A stretch of DNA of 64,000 bases from Herbaspirillum aquaticum (GCF_002213425.1 NZ_NJGV01000010.1:124001-188000), one strand, 5' to 3'; positions 1 through 11,919 are shown, numbered from the stretch's first letter. The notes: a model not told the origin generated them from the letters alone. A program made the numbers and translations.

Positions 1-763
1 TGGCCTTCGTCATCATCAGCGGCGTGTGGCTGGGGGCTACGCTCACGCGCTGGCGTAGCCAGTCCGAGCGCCTGGCCAGCCAGCTGGCGCATGCGGAGCG
101 GCTGGCCACGCTGGGCCGGGTGGCGGCCGGCATGGCCCATGAGATCCGCAATCCCATCGGCGCCATGCGCATGAAGGCCGAAAATGCCCTGGCCGCCCCG
201 GCCCAGGTGCGCGAGACGCGCGTGACCGGCGCGCTGGAAATGGTGGTCAGCCAGACCGAACGGCTCGATGCGCTGGTGGCCAGCCTGCTGGCACTGGCAC
301 AACCGTTCCAGGTACAGCGCGAGTGCGTCGACCTGGCGAGCTGGATCGAGGCCCGCTGCCAAGCCCATGCCGAACTGGCCGAGCGCCAGCAGGTGCAATT
401 GGCTTCGGCCATCGATATCGCCAGCTTTGACGGCACGCTCACCACCAGCGCACTGGACCCGGTGCAACTGGCCCGCGCCGTGGACAACCTGCTGCTCAAT
501 GCACTGGCCCATTGCACGGCCGGCGGCCACATCGAATTGGGGGCAAGGCGGCGCGAGGACGGGCGGCTGCTGCTGTGGGTAGCCGACGATGGCCCGGGCG
601 TGCCGGCCGACTTGCGTGATAGCCTCTTTGATCCTTTCGTCAGCCAGCGCAGCGGCGGCACCGGCCTGGGCCTGGTGCTGGTGCGCGAGATCGTGCATGC
701 GCATGGCGGTGTCATCCACCTGGCCGCCAGCGAACGCGGCGCCCGTTTTGAGATGGAGTTGCC

Positions 764-779
<16 letters not shown>
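1..779 (+). CDS. Sensor histidine kinase, C-terminal part (5' end outside window)
   Basis: The reading frame is open from the first bases, so the gene begins upstream. What remains starts with the end of a hydrophobic stretch (AFVIISGVWLGATL), probably the last membrane helix. It continues into a HisKA dimerisation domain with the H-box MAHEIRNPIGAM and an HATPase_c domain with an N-box (NLLLNALAH), a G1 box (DDGPGVP) and a G2 box (GGTGLGLVLV). It autophosphorylates on the H-box histidine and should pass the phosphate to the response regulator encoded next. Its last 16 bases overlap the start of that gene, indicating translational coupling. The signal sensed cannot be inferred because the input domain lies outside the window. 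Confidence 0.93.
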
Positions 780-2107
<1,328 letters not shown>

Positions 2108-2167
2108 CGCCGCCCCGCGTCCTCACGCATCAGGCCGCGCGCAGGTGTGCGGCGAAGGCCTCCGGGC

Positions 2168-3940
2168 TCAGCGGCGGGCCATGTAGTAACCCTGCGCTTC
2201 GTCCACGCCCCATTCGCGCAGCAGCGACAGCGTCTGCGCCGTCTCCACGCCTTCGGCCACGATGTGGTACTCCAGCTCCTTGGCCAGGGCGATCAGCGAC
2301 TGCACGATGCGGCGGTCACGCGGACTGGTGTCGAGATGGCGCACCAGTGACTGGTCGATCTTGACCACCGAGGCCGGAACCTGCTGCAGGTAGGCGAAAT
2401 TGCTGTAGCCGGTGCCGAAGTCATCCAGCGCCAGGCCCATGCCCAGCGCGCGGATCTCGTGCAGCAGCTTGAGCACCGCCGGGCTGTGCATCCACAAGCC
2501 TTCGGTGCATTCGATCTCGATCATGGACGGGTCGATCCCGGTGTCGCGGCAAGCCGCTTCAAGCCGCTTGATCAGGTCGGCCTCCTCGAAATTGGGCGCG
2601 GCCAGGTTGATGGCGAGTTTGACCGGCATGCCCTGGTCCTGCCATGCCGCCATCTGTTGCAGGGCTGCCGCGATGACCCACGCCGACACGGGGCGGATGA
2701 GGGCGGTGCGCTCCACCAGCGGGATGAATTCCGCCGGCGAGATCGGTCCCAGTTCGTGGTGCTGCCAGCGCAGCAGTGCTTCGCCGCCGTGATAGCGGTT
2801 GCTGCGCAAGTCCAGCTTGGGCTGGTAGGCCAGCGTCAGTCCGCGTCCCTGGGCCTGATTGGGCAGGAGCGCATCCGGGATGTCATTGAGCAGGCGGAAA
2901 CGCCGCTGGTGCAGCTCATCGGCCTGGGCGTCATAGTCGGACCAGCGCTGGCGCCTTGCCAGCGCCTCGTGCAGCGCGGCCACCGCCTTGCGCGGGGCGT
3001 CGCGCAGGCTCTCGCGGGTCTGCTCCACGCGGACGATGCCGCCATAGCTGGGCAGGTTCAGCGGAACGGCCATGCTGTCGACCGGCTCTTCCAGCGCCGC
3101 CGTCATGCTGCGCAGGTGCGGCCCCAGGGTATCGGCCTTGCCCGCGTGGGAGAGCAGCGCGAAACGCCCGTCACTGATGTGATAGACGTCGGCCTGGCCC
3201 TTGAGCAGGGTCTGCAGCCGCTGCCCGACCTTGCGTATCAGTTCGTCATGGATGCGCGAGCCCAGCACGCTGGCGATCTCGAAGGAGGTATGGGCGTCGG
3301 GCATGTCGATGTAGGCCAGCGCGCGATGGCCCGCAGGCGTCTGCTGGCCCGGTGCATCGACCGGTGCCAGCGAGACCAGATCCTCGCGCAGCTGGTACTT
3401 GTTGGGCATGGCGGTGAGCGGATCGACCCGGCCGATGGCACGCCGCAGCAGCATCTGCGACATGGCCAGGGCAGCCAGTTGCCGCAGTTGCTGGCGCTGG
3501 GAAGCATCAAAGCTGCGCGGCCGGGTATCGGTCACGCATAGCGCGCCAATGGCGTGGCCCTCCGGCGTGAGCAGCGGCGCCCCGGCGTAGAAGCGGATGT
3601 AGGGCGGGCCTGAAACCAGCGGATTGTCGGCAAAGCGGGCATCGGCGGCGGCATCCTCGACCACCATCAGCGCACGCTGGCTGACGGTATGGTCGCAGAA
3701 GGACTGCTCGCGCGAGGGCGCGCACATGTCGGGGCCGCTTTGCGACTTGACCCATTGCCGCTGTGCATCGATGAGCGAGACATAAGCGCCGCTGGCCGCA
3801 AACAGCGTATGGCAGAGCCGCGTGATGTTGTCCAGGTCTTCGGAGGCGCCGGTATCGAGCAGGTGCAGGGCGTGCAGTGCGGCCAGGCGCTGCAGTTCGT
3901 CGTTGGGCCGGGCCGCCAGGGCGATGTTGTCTTCAGCCAT
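2168..3940 (-). CDS. GAF / degenerate GGDEF / EAL c-di-GMP phosphodiesterase
   Basis: 590 residues. An N-terminal GAF domain (around residues 25-165) precedes a GGDEF-like domain in which the signature is replaced by SDGRF, so diguanylate cyclase activity is unlikely. The EAL domain (around 345-590) keeps [21 protein letters not shown] and AEGVE, consistent with an active c-di-GMP phosphodiesterase. The open frame extends further upstream, but GGGAG sits seven bases before the ATG at 3940 and only one base before the ATG at 3946, so 3940 is chosen. The gene overlaps the end of the upstream chemoreceptor gene by 8 bases, suggesting coupled expression. The protein stops soon after the terminal GYYMARR, a little earlier than many EAL proteins. 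Confidence 0.93.
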   Translation of the reverse strand: MAEDNIALAARPNDELQRLAALHALHLLDTGASEDLDNITRLCHTLFAASGAYVSLIDAQRQWVKSQSGPDMCAPSREQSFCDHTVSQRALMVVEDAAADARFADNPLVSGPPYIRFYAGAPLLTPEGHAIGALCVTDTRPRSFDASQRQQLRQLAALAMSQMLLRRAIGRVDPLTAMPNKYQLREDLVSLAPVDAPGQQTPAGHRALAYIDMPDAHTSFEIASVLGSRIHDELIRKVGQRLQTLLKGQADVYHISDGRFALLSHAGKADTLGPHLRSMTAALEEPVDSMAVPLNLPSYGGIVRVEQTRESLRDAPRKAVAALHEALARRQRWSDYDAQADELHQRRFRLLNDIPDALLPNQAQGRGLTLAYQPKLDLRSNRYHGGEALLRWQHHELGPISPAEFIPLVERTALIRPVSAWVIAAALQQMAAWQDQGMPVKLAINLAAPNFEEADLIKRLEAACRDTGIDPSMIEIECTEGLWMHSPAVLKLLHEIRALGMGLALDDFGTGYSNFAYLQQVPASVVKIDQSLVRHLDTSPRDRRIVQSLIALAKELEYHIVAEGVETAQTLSLLREWGVDEAQGYYMARR

Positions 3941-5657
3941 GGGCATGCTCCCGCACATCGGCCAGGCGCGGTGCAGCCGGCGGGACCAGCGCGAGCACGG
4001 GCGTGGCAGGCGCGGCGGGCACTTCCTGCGTGGCCGACGGGGCGGCCGCCAGGCCCGAGGGCGGGGCCAGTTGGAACACGCCAACGGCCTGGGTCAGGTG
4101 CAGCGCCTGGTCCTGCAGGCTGCCCACGGCGGCACCGGCTTGTTCCACCAGGGCGGCGTTCTGTTGCGTGACCTGGTCCATCAGGGCGATGGCCTTGTGG
4201 ACTTCTTCGATGCCCAGGCTCTGTTCATGGCTGGCGGAGGAAATCTCGCCCATCACGTCGGTGACCTGCTGCACGCTCGCCACGATCTGCTCCATGGTCT
4301 CGCCGGCGCGCTCCACCAGGCGCGTGCCGTTCTCGACGTTGTTGACCGAGGCATCGATGAGCTGCTTGATTTCCTTGGCGGCGGCGGCGCTGCGCTGGGC
4401 CAGGTTGCGCACTTCGGTGGCCACCACCGCAAAGCCGCGTCCCTGTTCGCCGGCACGGGCCGCTTCCACTGCCGCATTCAGGGCCAGGATGTTGGTCTGG
4501 AAGGCGATGCCGTCGATCACGCCGATGATGTCGACGATCTTGCGCGAGGAGGTATTGATGGCCGCCATGGTATCGACCACTTCCTCGACGATGGCGCCGC
4601 CCTGCTTGGCGATGTCGGAGGCATTGCGCGCCAGCTGGTTGGCTTCGCGGGCATGGCCGTCGTTCTGCTTGACGGTGGCGGTGAGCTGCTCCATGGCCGA
4701 AGCGGTTTCTTCCAGCGAGGCGGCCTGGTCTTCAGTGCGGGCTGACAGGTCGCCATTGGCGGCGGCGATCTGGGCGCTGATGCTGGCCACCCCGGCAGCG
4801 GCATCGCGCACTTCGCTGACGGTGCTGCGCAGGTTGCCGCTCATCTCGGCGAGCGCGGCCATGATGCTCTGGCGCCGGCCGGACTCGACGCGCCGCAGGG
4901 CCACCGTGTGGTACAGCTCGCCGCGATCGACCGCCAGGGCCAGCTGCTTGACTTCGTCCGGCTCGGCGCCCAGGGCGCGGCCGATGCTGCGGGTGATCAG
5001 CATGGCCAGTAGCGCGCCGGCGGCCATGGCCGCGGCCAACAGCACCAGCATGAAGGCCTGGAAGCCGCGTGCCGTCGAGCGTGCCTTGGTCGACTCGGCC
5101 TGGCTCATGCTTTCCTGCAGGTCGATGAAGGCGTTGACCGCCGCCAGCCAGTCGATGAAGGCCGGCTTGGCCTCGGCCAGCATGAGCCGGCGTGCGCCAT
5201 CGGTATCACCGCTGGTGCGCAAGGCGATGATGCGCGCCACCAGCGGCATGGTGCGGGCTTCGACCGCCTTGATCCGGGCCAGGGCCGCGCGCTCGTTCGC
5301 ATTGGGGGCGTGGGCACCCTGGGTGGAGAAGATCGCATCGAGGGGCTTGGCCGACTGCTGGTAGTCGGCATCGAGGCGATTGATCAGCGCCACCACCTCC
5401 TTGAGCTCGCTGTCGGCCACCAGGGTCAGGTCGCGCAGGGCGATGGCGCGGTCGTGGACGCTGCCACGGAAGTTGATGGCATAGCGTTGCTTGACGTTGT
5501 TGTTTTCGCTCACCGTGGTGAGACTGCCCTCGATGGCATTGACCTTGCTGATGCTCACCACCGTCAGCACCAGCATCATCGCCAGTACCAGGGCAAAGCT
5601 CAGTCCCAGTCGTACGGCGACGCTGAGCGATTTTTGTTTCTCATGTGCACTGTTCAT
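3933..5657 (-). CDS. Methyl-accepting chemotaxis protein 1
   Basis: 574 residues from the chosen ATG. The first transmembrane helix is at about 14-36, a four-helix-bundle periplasmic sensor follows, the second helix is at about 199-221, then a HAMP-type region containing GAEP, and the cytoplasmic signalling hairpin with its invariant tip ([20 protein letters not shown]). The C-terminus is a Pro/Ala-rich tail without a CheR-tethering NWETF-like pentapeptide. AGGGG lies six bases before ATG 5657 and three before ATG 5660; either is possible. The track of open frame further upstream lacks homology-like character. The ligand is unknown. Its overlap with the EAL gene hints that chemotaxis and c-di-GMP turnover may be expressed together. 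Confidence 0.94.
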   Translation of the reverse strand: MNSAHEKQKSLSVAVRLGLSFALVLAMMLVLTVVSISKVNAIEGSLTTVSENNNVKQRYAINFRGSVHDRAIALRDLTLVADSELKEVVALINRLDADYQQSAKPLDAIFSTQGAHAPNANERAALARIKAVEARTMPLVARIIALRTSGDTDGARRLMLAEAKPAFIDWLAAVNAFIDLQESMSQAESTKARSTARGFQAFMLVLLAAAMAAGALLAMLITRSIGRALGAEPDEVKQLALAVDRGELYHTVALRRVESGRRQSIMAALAEMSGNLRSTVSEVRDAAAGVASISAQIAAANGDLSARTEDQAASLEETASAMEQLTATVKQNDGHAREANQLARNASDIAKQGGAIVEEVVDTMAAINTSSRKIVDIIGVIDGIAFQTNILALNAAVEAARAGEQGRGFAVVATEVRNLAQRSAAAAKEIKQLIDASVNNVENGTRLVERAGETMEQIVASVQQVTDVMGEISSASHEQSLGIEEVHKAIALMDQVTQQNAALVEQAGAAVGSLQDQALHLTQAVGVFQLAPPSGLAAAPSATQEVPAAPATPVLALVPPAAPRLADVREHAHG

Positions 5658-5871
5658 CATTTTCCCCTGTTGTATAAATTGTCCGGACATCGGCCGTCCC
5701 GCCGGGATGGCCCCCGCCATCCTGTCCGGAACGTGCTTTGTGTAGCGATGAGGCATTGGCCGCCTGCTGCTGCTGGCGGCCGTACTGGAGCTCTGCAGGG
5801 CCCGAGCCTTGCATGTCCACGCGGCTTTGTATTGGATATTCCAGCACGGCGGGGCTGGTTTACTGCGCGAC
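5658..5871. other. Intergenic region between MFS and chemoreceptor genes
   Basis: About 210 bases with no credible gene. Reading on the minus strand, an AT-rich patch with TTTATAC near 5670 could contribute to a promoter for the chemoreceptor, but I cannot point to a convincing -35 element or sigma-28 site. Confidence 0.4.
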
Positions 5872-7092
5872 TCAATGCGGGGCGTTCGTGCGTCCTTCCA
5901 GCAGCAGCCCGGTCAGTGCGCAGCAGCCGGCGAACAGGCCGATGCCCGCGATCCATCCACCGGCCAGGATGCCGGCGCCGACAGCGCTGCCCAGCGAAAA
6001 TCCCAGGTACATGGTCGACGTATTGAGCGACAGCGCCACCGGTGCCTGCGCCGGCGGACCTGCTGCGATGAGCCGCGCCATCTGCGCCGGGAAGAAGGCC
6101 CACACCGCAAAGCCCCACACCGCCACGGCCACCAGCACCGGTACCAGCGCAGTATGCGGCGCCAGCAGTGTGGCCGCACCCAAGGTCCAGAACGCCAGTG
6201 TCAGCAGCAGCAGCGACAGCCGCACCACGCGGCGTGAGCCGAAGCGGTCGTTGAGATGGCCGCCCACCGTCACGCCGGCGGCGGCAGCAGCGCCCCACAG
6301 GCTGACGGTGAGGCCAATGCCGCGTTCGGCGAATGACAGCGTGTGCGCCAGGTAAGGTGCAATGTAGGGATAGGCCGCATACGCACCGACCGACCAGAAC
6401 AGCGTGATGCCCAGCAGGCGCCGGATCTGCGCCTGCCCGACCACACCCAGCCGCTCGCGCAGGCCGGCGACATGGAGATGTCCCCCGGCCTGGCGGTTCA
6501 CTCCCATCCAGATGCCGGCTACGGCCACCGCGCCCATCACGGCCACGGCACCAAAGGTGGCGCGCCAGCCGAAGGCATGCCCGACCACCGAGCCCAGCGG
6601 CAAGCCCAGCGCAATCGCGATGGTCATGCCGCCGCTGACGATGGCCAGTGCCCGTCCGCGTTGTTCGGGTTTGACGATGGCGCCGGCCAGCGCGCTGGCA
6701 TTGGGCGTATAAAGTCCGGCGGCCACGGCCATGAGCAGGCGCGAGGCCAGCAGGCTGCCAAAGCCGGTGGAGAACGCCGCCAGCACATTGGCCGCGGTGA
6801 AGATGCCCATGGCGCCGATGAGTACCTGGCGCCGGTTGAGGTGGGCCGAGAGCACCGTGGTGATGGGCGAACTGATGGCCAGTACCAGCGTGAAGACGAT
6901 CACCAGGCTGGCCACGGTGGAGACGCTCATGCCGAAATCGGCCGCCATGCGCGGCAGCAGCGGCGCGATCATGAAGCCTTCGGTGCCGATGGCGAAGGTG
7001 CCCAGGGCCAGGAAGCCGGCCGTCAGCAGCGAGCCCGATGGGGAAGACGATGCAGGGGGCGCGGAAGCCGGGCCCAGGGACGTGGATGTCAT
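5872..7092 (-). CDS. MFS exporter, DHA1 (AraJ/Cmx-like) family
   Basis: 406 residues with about twelve hydrophobic helices. Family motifs are visible: [15 protein letters not shown] in helix 1, a loop 2-3 basic segment (SAHLNRR) and a helix-5 stretch with GLPLGSVVG typical of drug or sugar exporters. The start at 7092 is preceded by GAGGA at normal spacing; an extra 16 codons upstream are open but lack a good ribosome site. Members of this group expel sugars, arabinose-like compounds, chloramphenicol or other drugs; the substrate here cannot be told. It is followed in the same direction by a chemoreceptor gene about 215 bases further on and preceded by a short-chain dehydrogenase, but no operon link is certain. 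Confidence 0.88.
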   Translation of the reverse strand: MTSTSLGPASAPPASSSPSGSLLTAGFLALGTFAIGTEGFMIAPLLPRMAADFGMSVSTVASLVIVFTLVLAISSPITTVLSAHLNRRQVLIGAMGIFTAANVLAAFSTGFGSLLASRLLMAVAAGLYTPNASALAGAIVKPEQRGRALAIVSGGMTIAIALGLPLGSVVGHAFGWRATFGAVAVMGAVAVAGIWMGVNRQAGGHLHVAGLRERLGVVGQAQIRRLLGITLFWSVGAYAAYPYIAPYLAHTLSFAERGIGLTVSLWGAAAAAGVTVGGHLNDRFGSRRVVRLSLLLLTLAFWTLGAATLLAPHTALVPVLVAVAVWGFAVWAFFPAQMARLIAAGPPAQAPVALSLNTSTMYLGFSLGSAVGAGILAGGWIAGIGLFAGCCALTGLLLEGRTNAPH

Positions 7093-7150
7093 GCTGTCCT
7101 CGACGATAGGTACGATGCGGTGCGCTGCATGGCAGCGCACCGCAAGACGA

Positions 7151-7909
7151 TCAGACCGGAATGGGATTGGCGATCAGCGCCGCGTTGAAGCCGTTGACCA
7201 GCGCGTGTTCATTGGCACCGGGGTTGTCGCGCAGCGGCTTGACGGACTCGACGATGATCTCTTCATCATCGCTGACCAGCTTGGCCATGGTTTCGGCGAT
7301 GAAGGCATCCAGCGGCATGGCACGCGGGTCGCCGCTCTTCTTGACCAGGTCGGTATCGACCCAGGGCGGAGCGATCTCCTGCACCCGAACCGAGGTCTCG
7401 CGGAGCATGAAACGCTGCGACATCGCATACGAATGCAGCGCCGCCTTGCTGGCCGAATAGACGGCGGTCACGGCCAGCGGGACATAGGCCAGCACCGACG
7501 TGTTGTGGATGATGGTGGCGCGCGGCTGGGCCTTGAGCAGGTCGATCAGGGCCGAAGTCAGGCGGATCGGGCCGAGCAGGTTGGTGTCGAGGATGCTGCG
7601 GCTGACCTGGTCGTCGATGGTGCCGCCGGCGTCGTCGAAGGGCATGATGCCGGCATTGTTGATGAGCACGTTCAGCGTGGGGAAGCGCGCCTTGATCGTG
7701 GCGGCGGCAGCGTCGATGCTGTCCAGGCTGGAGACGTCGAACTCGATGGCCTGCATGCCCGGGTTGGCGGCGGTCACTTCGTCCAGCAGTGCCTTGCGGC
7801 GGCCGCCGATGATGACCTGGTTGCCCAGTTTGTGGAAGGCTTCGGCCAGTGCGCGGCCGATGCCGGAGGTGCCGCCGGTGATGAAGATGGTGTTGTCGGT
7901 CAGTTTCAT
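7151..7909 (-). CDS. Short-chain dehydrogenase/reductase (DltE-like)
   Basis: 252 residues with a complete classical SDR core: cofactor motif TGGTSGIG near residue 11, NNAG around 87, catalytic Ser in HNTSVLAY and the Tyr/Lys pair in YSASK. These bind NAD(P)(H) and reduce or oxidise a carbonyl or alcohol. The sequence resembles DltE/YbbO-type reductases rather than acyl-carrier reductases. It lies downstream of a second SDR gene on the same strand (gap about 115 bases) and both face away from an AraC-type regulator, so they may be co-regulated detoxification or redox enzymes. The substrate is unknown. Confidence 0.9.
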   Translation of the reverse strand: MKLTDNTIFITGGTSGIGRALAEAFHKLGNQVIIGGRRKALLDEVTAANPGMQAIEFDVSSLDSIDAAAATIKARFPTLNVLINNAGIMPFDDAGGTIDDQVSRSILDTNLLGPIRLTSALIDLLKAQPRATIIHNTSVLAYVPLAVTAVYSASKAALHSYAMSQRFMLRETSVRVQEIAPPWVDTDLVKKSGDPRAMPLDAFIAETMAKLVSDDEEIIVESVKPLRDNPGANEHALVNGFNAALIANPIPV

Positions 7910-8025
7910 GGTATTTCCTTCACTAGGTCAGTAGAGTGGGGCCGCACAGGCCCGCCCGCAGGGGGCCGTGGCGGCAGGTTTCATATCAGGACAAAAAGAA
8001 CGGGATCCGGGGCCTTGCCTGCCGC

Positions 8026-8856
8026 TCAGTGCAGTTCGGTACGGACGTAGCGCGGCGCCGGGGTGTTGGCGGAGAGCTGGGTTGCCATCTGCTGGCGCGC
8101 GCCTTCGAAGCGGGTCCAGGCCGCTTCGTCATGCAGCGAGGGGATGGTGACCAGTTCGCCGCGCTCGAAGCCGACCAGGGCGGCATCGACCATCTGCTCG
8201 GCCGACATCACGATGGCCGGGTCCAGGTGTTCCAGCGGCAGGCCGCCGATGGCCCAGAAGTCGGTGGCGGTGGCACCCGGCAGCACGGCCTGCACCTGTA
8301 CCCCCTGGGCGCCCAGTTCATGGTGCAGCGATTGCGAGAAGGCCAGCACGAAGGCCTTGCTGCCGCCGTAGACGCCATTGAGCACTTCCGGCGCCACGGC
8401 CACGATGGAGGAGATGTTGATCACCGCACCCCGGCCACGGGCCACGAAACCAGGCACGGCGGCATAGGTCAGGCGGGTCGGCGCAGTGACGTTGAGGGCG
8501 ATCATGTCGGTCATGTGCTCGACCTTGCTTTGCAGTAACGGCGTGTGGGTACCGATGCCGGCGTTGTTGACCAGCAGCGTGATGCTGGCATCGCTGCGCA
8601 GTTTTTCTTCCACCTGGGCCAGCGACGCGGCCTGGCCGAGATCGGCTTCCAGCACTTCGACGTTGCGGGCGGTCTCGTTGGTGATGCGCGCGGCCAGGGT
8701 GTTGAGGCGCTCGCGGTTGCGGGCCACCAGGATCAGGTCGTAGCCCAGGCGGGCCAGGCGGTCGGCGTAGATGGCGCCGATGCCGGACGAGGCGCCGGTG
8801 ACGAGCGCAGTGCCACGATGGATTGGCGAATGGACTTGGGTTTGCGGCTGGTTCAT
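8026..8856 (-). CDS. Short-chain dehydrogenase/reductase
   Basis: 276 residues. The cofactor motif TGASSGIG is near residue 21, NNAG near 96, Ser in INISS and the catalytic Tyr/Lys in YGGSK. The gene has an AGGAGAA ribosome site just before its ATG. It is divergent from the DJ-1/AraC-type regulator at 8966, with only about 110 bases between the two starts, an arrangement in which the regulator commonly controls the neighbour. The C-terminal tail beyond the Rossmann core carries no added domain. Substrate unknown. Confidence 0.91.
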   Translation of the reverse strand: MNQPQTQVHSPIHRGTALVTGASSGIGAIYADRLARLGYDLILVARNRERLNTLAARITNETARNVEVLEADLGQAASLAQVEEKLRSDASITLLVNNAGIGTHTPLLQSKVEHMTDMIALNVTAPTRLTYAAVPGFVARGRGAVINISSIVAVAPEVLNGVYGGSKAFVLAFSQSLHHELGAQGVQVQAVLPGATATDFWAIGGLPLEHLDPAIVMSAEQMVDAALVGFERGELVTIPSLHDEAAWTRFEGARQQMATQLSANTPAPRYVRTELH

Positions 8857-8965
8857 GATGTTCTCCTTCGGTGTGGGTTGTCGATGGAGTGAATCTTAGG
8901 CCGCTTGCGGACTTCCGGAATGACGTATATGGTAGTGTTTTAAGACATCGTTACGGAGTCCGGAC

Positions 8966-9907
8966 ATGCACCACATCGGCTACCTGCTCACCGAAGGCTT
9001 CCAGGTCATGGGCCTGGCCACCCAGTCCGTCTTTGAATACGCCAACAAGGTCGTGGGACACGACTTCTACCGCATGCACAACTACTCGGTTGCAGGGGGC
9101 GAGGTCATGTCTTCCCTGGGCATGCGCGTGGATACCACCAAGGCGGCTGCCACGGCCACCATCGATACCTGGGTCGTCTGCGGCGTGGGCAATCCGCTGG
9201 AGTCGCCAGCCAGCCAGGAGGAGCGCGCCTTCCTGCAGCGCGCGGCGAAGAAGGCCAGGCGCATTGCCGGTATCTGTACCGGCGGCTTCGTGCTGGCCGA
9301 GTCCGGCCTCCTGGCCCGCCGTCGTGCCACCACGCACTGGGCGTATGCCACGGCCATGCGTGCGCGCTTTCCCGACATCCAGGTGGAAGACGACCGCATC
9401 TACATCGTCGATGGTCCGCTGTGGACGTCGGCCGGCATGACCGCCGGGCTGGACCTGGCGCTGGCCATGGTGGGCAAGGACCTGGGCGAGGAAGTGGCGC
9501 GCAGCGTGGCGCACAAGCTGGTGATGCACCAGCATCGCGCCGGCGGCCAGTCGCAGCATTCGGAAATGCTGGCCCTGGCACCCAAGACCGATCGTATCCA
9601 GGATGCGCTGAACTATGCGCGCCGCCATCTCAAGCGCGCGCTGACGGTGGAAGAACTGGCCGAGCAGGCCAACCTGAGTGCGCGTCAGTTCACCCGCGTG
9701 TTCACGGCCGAGACCGGGCAATCCCCGGCCAAGGCCATCGAGGGGCTGCGGCTGGAAGCGGCACGCTTGATGATCGAGCAGAGCCGCCATCCGCTGGAAG
9801 TGGTGGCGCGCGAGACCGGTTTCCGGGATCGTCGCCACATGCGTGAAGTCTTCCTGCGCGGCTTTGGCGTGGCACCGCAGTCGATGCGGCGTGAAGTGCG
9901 CGCTTGA
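8966..9907 (+). CDS. GlxA/FtrA-type transcriptional regulator (DJ-1/PfpI + AraC domains)
   Basis: 313 residues. The N-terminal half (about 1-185) is a DJ-1/PfpI-like amidotransferase fold with the nucleophile-elbow motif AGICTGGF, although in these regulators it acts as a sensor rather than an enzyme. The C-terminal half (about 210-310) holds the two helix-turn-helix motifs of AraC/XylS proteins (LTVEELAEQANLSARQF and the RETGFRDRRHMREVF segment). It reads away from the two SDR genes and is their likely regulator. An effector cannot be named from the sequence. Confidence 0.93.
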   Translation: MHHIGYLLTEGFQVMGLATQSVFEYANKVVGHDFYRMHNYSVAGGEVMSSLGMRVDTTKAAATATIDTWVVCGVGNPLESPASQEERAFLQRAAKKARRIAGICTGGFVLAESGLLARRRATTHWAYATAMRARFPDIQVEDDRIYIVDGPLWTSAGMTAGLDLALAMVGKDLGEEVARSVAHKLVMHQHRAGGQSQHSEMLALAPKTDRIQDALNYARRHLKRALTVEELAEQANLSARQFTRVFTAETGQSPAKAIEGLRLEAARLMIEQSRHPLEVVARETGFRDRRHMREVFLRGFGVAPQSMRREVRA

Positions 9908-9947
9908 TTCGCCTTGATCCTTCTTGCTTGATCCTTCTTGAGATGCG

Positions 9948-10280
9948 CTAGTGCGCCGCGCTGGCCGAGAACAGGTTGATCACCATCACCCCGACGACGA
10001 TGAGCGCGATGCCGGCCACGGCCGGCCAGTCCAGCCGCTGCTGATGGATCAGCCAGGCGGCCAGCGTGATGAGCACCAGCCCCACGCCGGACCAGATCGC
10101 GTACGCCACGCTGGTCGGCATGGTGCGCAGGGTCAGCGACAGGCAATAGAAGGACACCCCATAGCCCAGCACCACGATGATGCCCGGCAACAGGCGCGTG
10201 AATCCCTGTGAGGATTTGAGGGCGGTGGTGGCAATCACCTCGGCCACGATGGCCACCGCCAGGGTCAGGTAAGCGGACAT
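9948..10280 (-). CDS. Small multidrug resistance (EmrE-type) exporter
   Basis: 110 residues, the normal SMR length, with four hydrophobic helices. The essential membrane-embedded glutamate is present at position 14 (AIVAEVIATTALK), and the conserved helix-3 segment AYAIWSGVG carries the tryptophan used in substrate binding. These dimeric inner-membrane antiporters exchange protons for quaternary ammonium compounds and other cations. AGGAG lies eight bases before ATG 10280, which decides the start over an ATG 12 codons upstream. It is located just downstream of speG on the same strand, so both may respond to polycation stress; that link is inference. Confidence 0.92.
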   Translation of the reverse strand: MSAYLTLAVAIVAEVIATTALKSSQGFTRLLPGIIVVLGYGVSFYCLSLTLRTMPTSVAYAIWSGVGLVLITLAAWLIHQQRLDWPAVAGIALIVVGVMVINLFSASAAH

Positions 10281-10339
10281 GCTGGATTCTCCTGTGGATA
10301 AATCAATTCGACGCACTCATTGAATTCAACGAGCGCGGT

Positions 10340-10930
10340 TCAATGCACCGCCGTCTCCACGGTGGCGGGCGCAGCGTGTTCCTGCGCCGGTGCGGCCTGC
10401 ATGCGGCCCAGGTGGTCGCGCTGGAAGATGCCCATGCGGATCACGTCGCGGTACTGGCCGTTCATGAAGAATTCCTCCTTGAGCACACCCTCCGGCCGGA
10501 AGCCCGCCTTGGTGTAGACATGCACAGCCTTCTCGTTTTCGCGGTCGACGATGAGGTAGATCTTGTGCAGGTTCAGCACCGAGAACCCATAGTCCAGCGC
10601 CAGCCGCGTCGCCTGCACGGCCAGCCCTTGCCCCTGGCAGGCAGGCGCGATGATGATCTGGAATTCGGCACTGCGGTGGACGGTGTTGATCTCCACCAGT
10701 TCCACCAGGCCGCTGCTGTCGCCATCGGCATCGATGATGAAGCGGCGCTCGTTCTGCTCGTGGATATGGGCCTCGAACAGGGCCGAGAGTTCGGCGAAGG
10801 TTTCGTAGGGTTCTTCGAACCAGTAGCGCATCACCGTCGCATTGTTGTTCAGGTGGTGGACGAAGCGCAGGTCTTCGCGCTCCAGCGGACGCAGGCGCAC
10901 GGTCCGGATCGGGTCATGTGATTTCTGCAT
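10340..10930 (-). CDS. speG: Spermidine N1-acetyltransferase
   Basis: 196 residues that follow E. coli SpeG almost motif by motif from memory: [46 protein letters not shown], the acetyl-CoA loop QGQGLA and [16 protein letters not shown]. It is a GNAT-fold enzyme that acetylates spermidine or spermine using acetyl-CoA, lowering polyamine toxicity. The carboxy end carries about 20 extra Ala/Pro-rich residues. The gene is divergent from a LysR regulator with a short shared control region. Identification is strong because similarity covers the whole length. Confidence 0.95.
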   Translation of the reverse strand: MQKSHDPIRTVRLRPLEREDLRFVHHLNNNATVMRYWFEEPYETFAELSALFEAHIHEQNERRFIIDADGDSSGLVELVEINTVHRSAEFQIIIAPACQGQGLAVQATRLALDYGFSVLNLHKIYLIVDRENEKAVHVYTKAGFRPEGVLKEEFFMNGQYRDVIRMGIFQRDHLGRMQAAPAQEHAAPATVETAVH

Positions 10931-10975
10931 GGGATCTCCTTGTGGGAAAACCGGTATGATCCACCGTCAGGACAG

Positions 10976-10996
10976 ATCGACCAAGATAAGGTCTAT
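10976..10996. promoter_or_regulatory. Probable LysR-type operator between speG and the LysR gene
   Basis: ATCGACC, seven bases, then GGTCTAT forms an inverted repeat with one mismatched pair. It fits the T-N11-A style of LysR-type sites and is placed between two divergent starts, 24 bases before the regulator's ATG at 11020. Confidence 0.45.
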
Positions 10997-11019
10997 CGAT
11001 CATTCAGATGGAGCGCCGC

Positions 11020-11919
11020 ATGCAATGGAATCTCGATCAACTGCGCCAGTTCGTCGCTGCAGCCGAACAGGGCTCCATCAGCGCTGCCGCACGTCACCTG
11101 GGCCGGGCCCAATCGGCGGTCAGTACGGCCATCGCGCTCCTGGAAGTCGATCTTGGCGTCACGCTCTTTGACCGCTCGGCCCACAAGGCCGGCCTCACCG
11201 AGGTTGGCGCGGCCATGCTGCAGGAAGCGCGCGAAGTGCTGCGCCAGGCCGATGCGCTGGAAGAACGCACCCGCTCCTTTTCGGCAGGCGATGAAGCCAG
11301 CCTGACCATGGTGCTGGACGAAGCTTTGCCCTATGCCGCCCTGCGCGTGCTGCTGCGGGAATTGTCGGCGCGCGCGCCGGCGCTGGAACTGACCCTGCTC
11401 GATGGCACCCCGAGCGAAGTGGTGGCGGCCGTGCAGCAGCGCCGTGCCGACATCGGTTTTCACTTCGACCGGGGACGCGTGGCCAGCGGCTTCGACCAGC
11501 GCCATATCGGTTCCGTGGCACAAGGCATCTTCGTCTCGCCGCGCCATCCGCTGGCCGCGCGCGAGCGCCTGCGCAAGACCGACCTGGCGCAATACCGGCA
11601 ACTGATCCTGCAGGCCGATGGCGTCGAAGAACCGGTCTATAGCCCAAAACTGTGGCGCTCCGACAATCACTACAGCATCGCGGAGATGGTGGCCGACAAC
11701 CTGGGTTGGGCCATCCTGCCGGTCAACGTCGCGGAATATTTCGATCACGCCAAGGCGCTGGTGCCGCTGCGCTGTCCGGCGCTGGCCTTGCCGCTGTTGT
11801 CGGTGCAGATGCTGTGGCTGCCCGGCCGCCCGCTGGGGAGTACCGCGCAGTGGACAGGCGAGCGCTTCGGCCAGTTGTTGAGCAGCCAGGGAAAGGCCGT
11901 GCTGGGCGAAGACATGTGA
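11020..11919 (+). CDS. LysR-family transcriptional regulator
   Basis: 299 residues. The N-terminal winged helix is clear (LRQFVAAAEQGSISAAARHL, then RAQSAVSTAIALLE), followed by a periplasmic-binding-protein-like effector domain from about residue 90. GGAG lies seven bases before the ATG at 11020, while the ATG at 11008 has no ribosome site, so the shorter form is preferred. It is divergent from speG and could control it, though LysR control of speG is not a general rule. No effector can be inferred. Confidence 0.9.
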   Translation: MQWNLDQLRQFVAAAEQGSISAAARHLGRAQSAVSTAIALLEVDLGVTLFDRSAHKAGLTEVGAAMLQEAREVLRQADALEERTRSFSAGDEASLTMVLDEALPYAALRVLLRELSARAPALELTLLDGTPSEVVAAVQQRRADIGFHFDRGRVASGFDQRHIGSVAQGIFVSPRHPLAARERLRKTDLAQYRQLILQADGVEEPVYSPKLWRSDNHYSIAEMVADNLGWAILPVNVAEYFDHAKALVPLRCPALALPLLSVQMLWLPGRPLGSTAQWTGERFGQLLSSQGKAVLGEDM

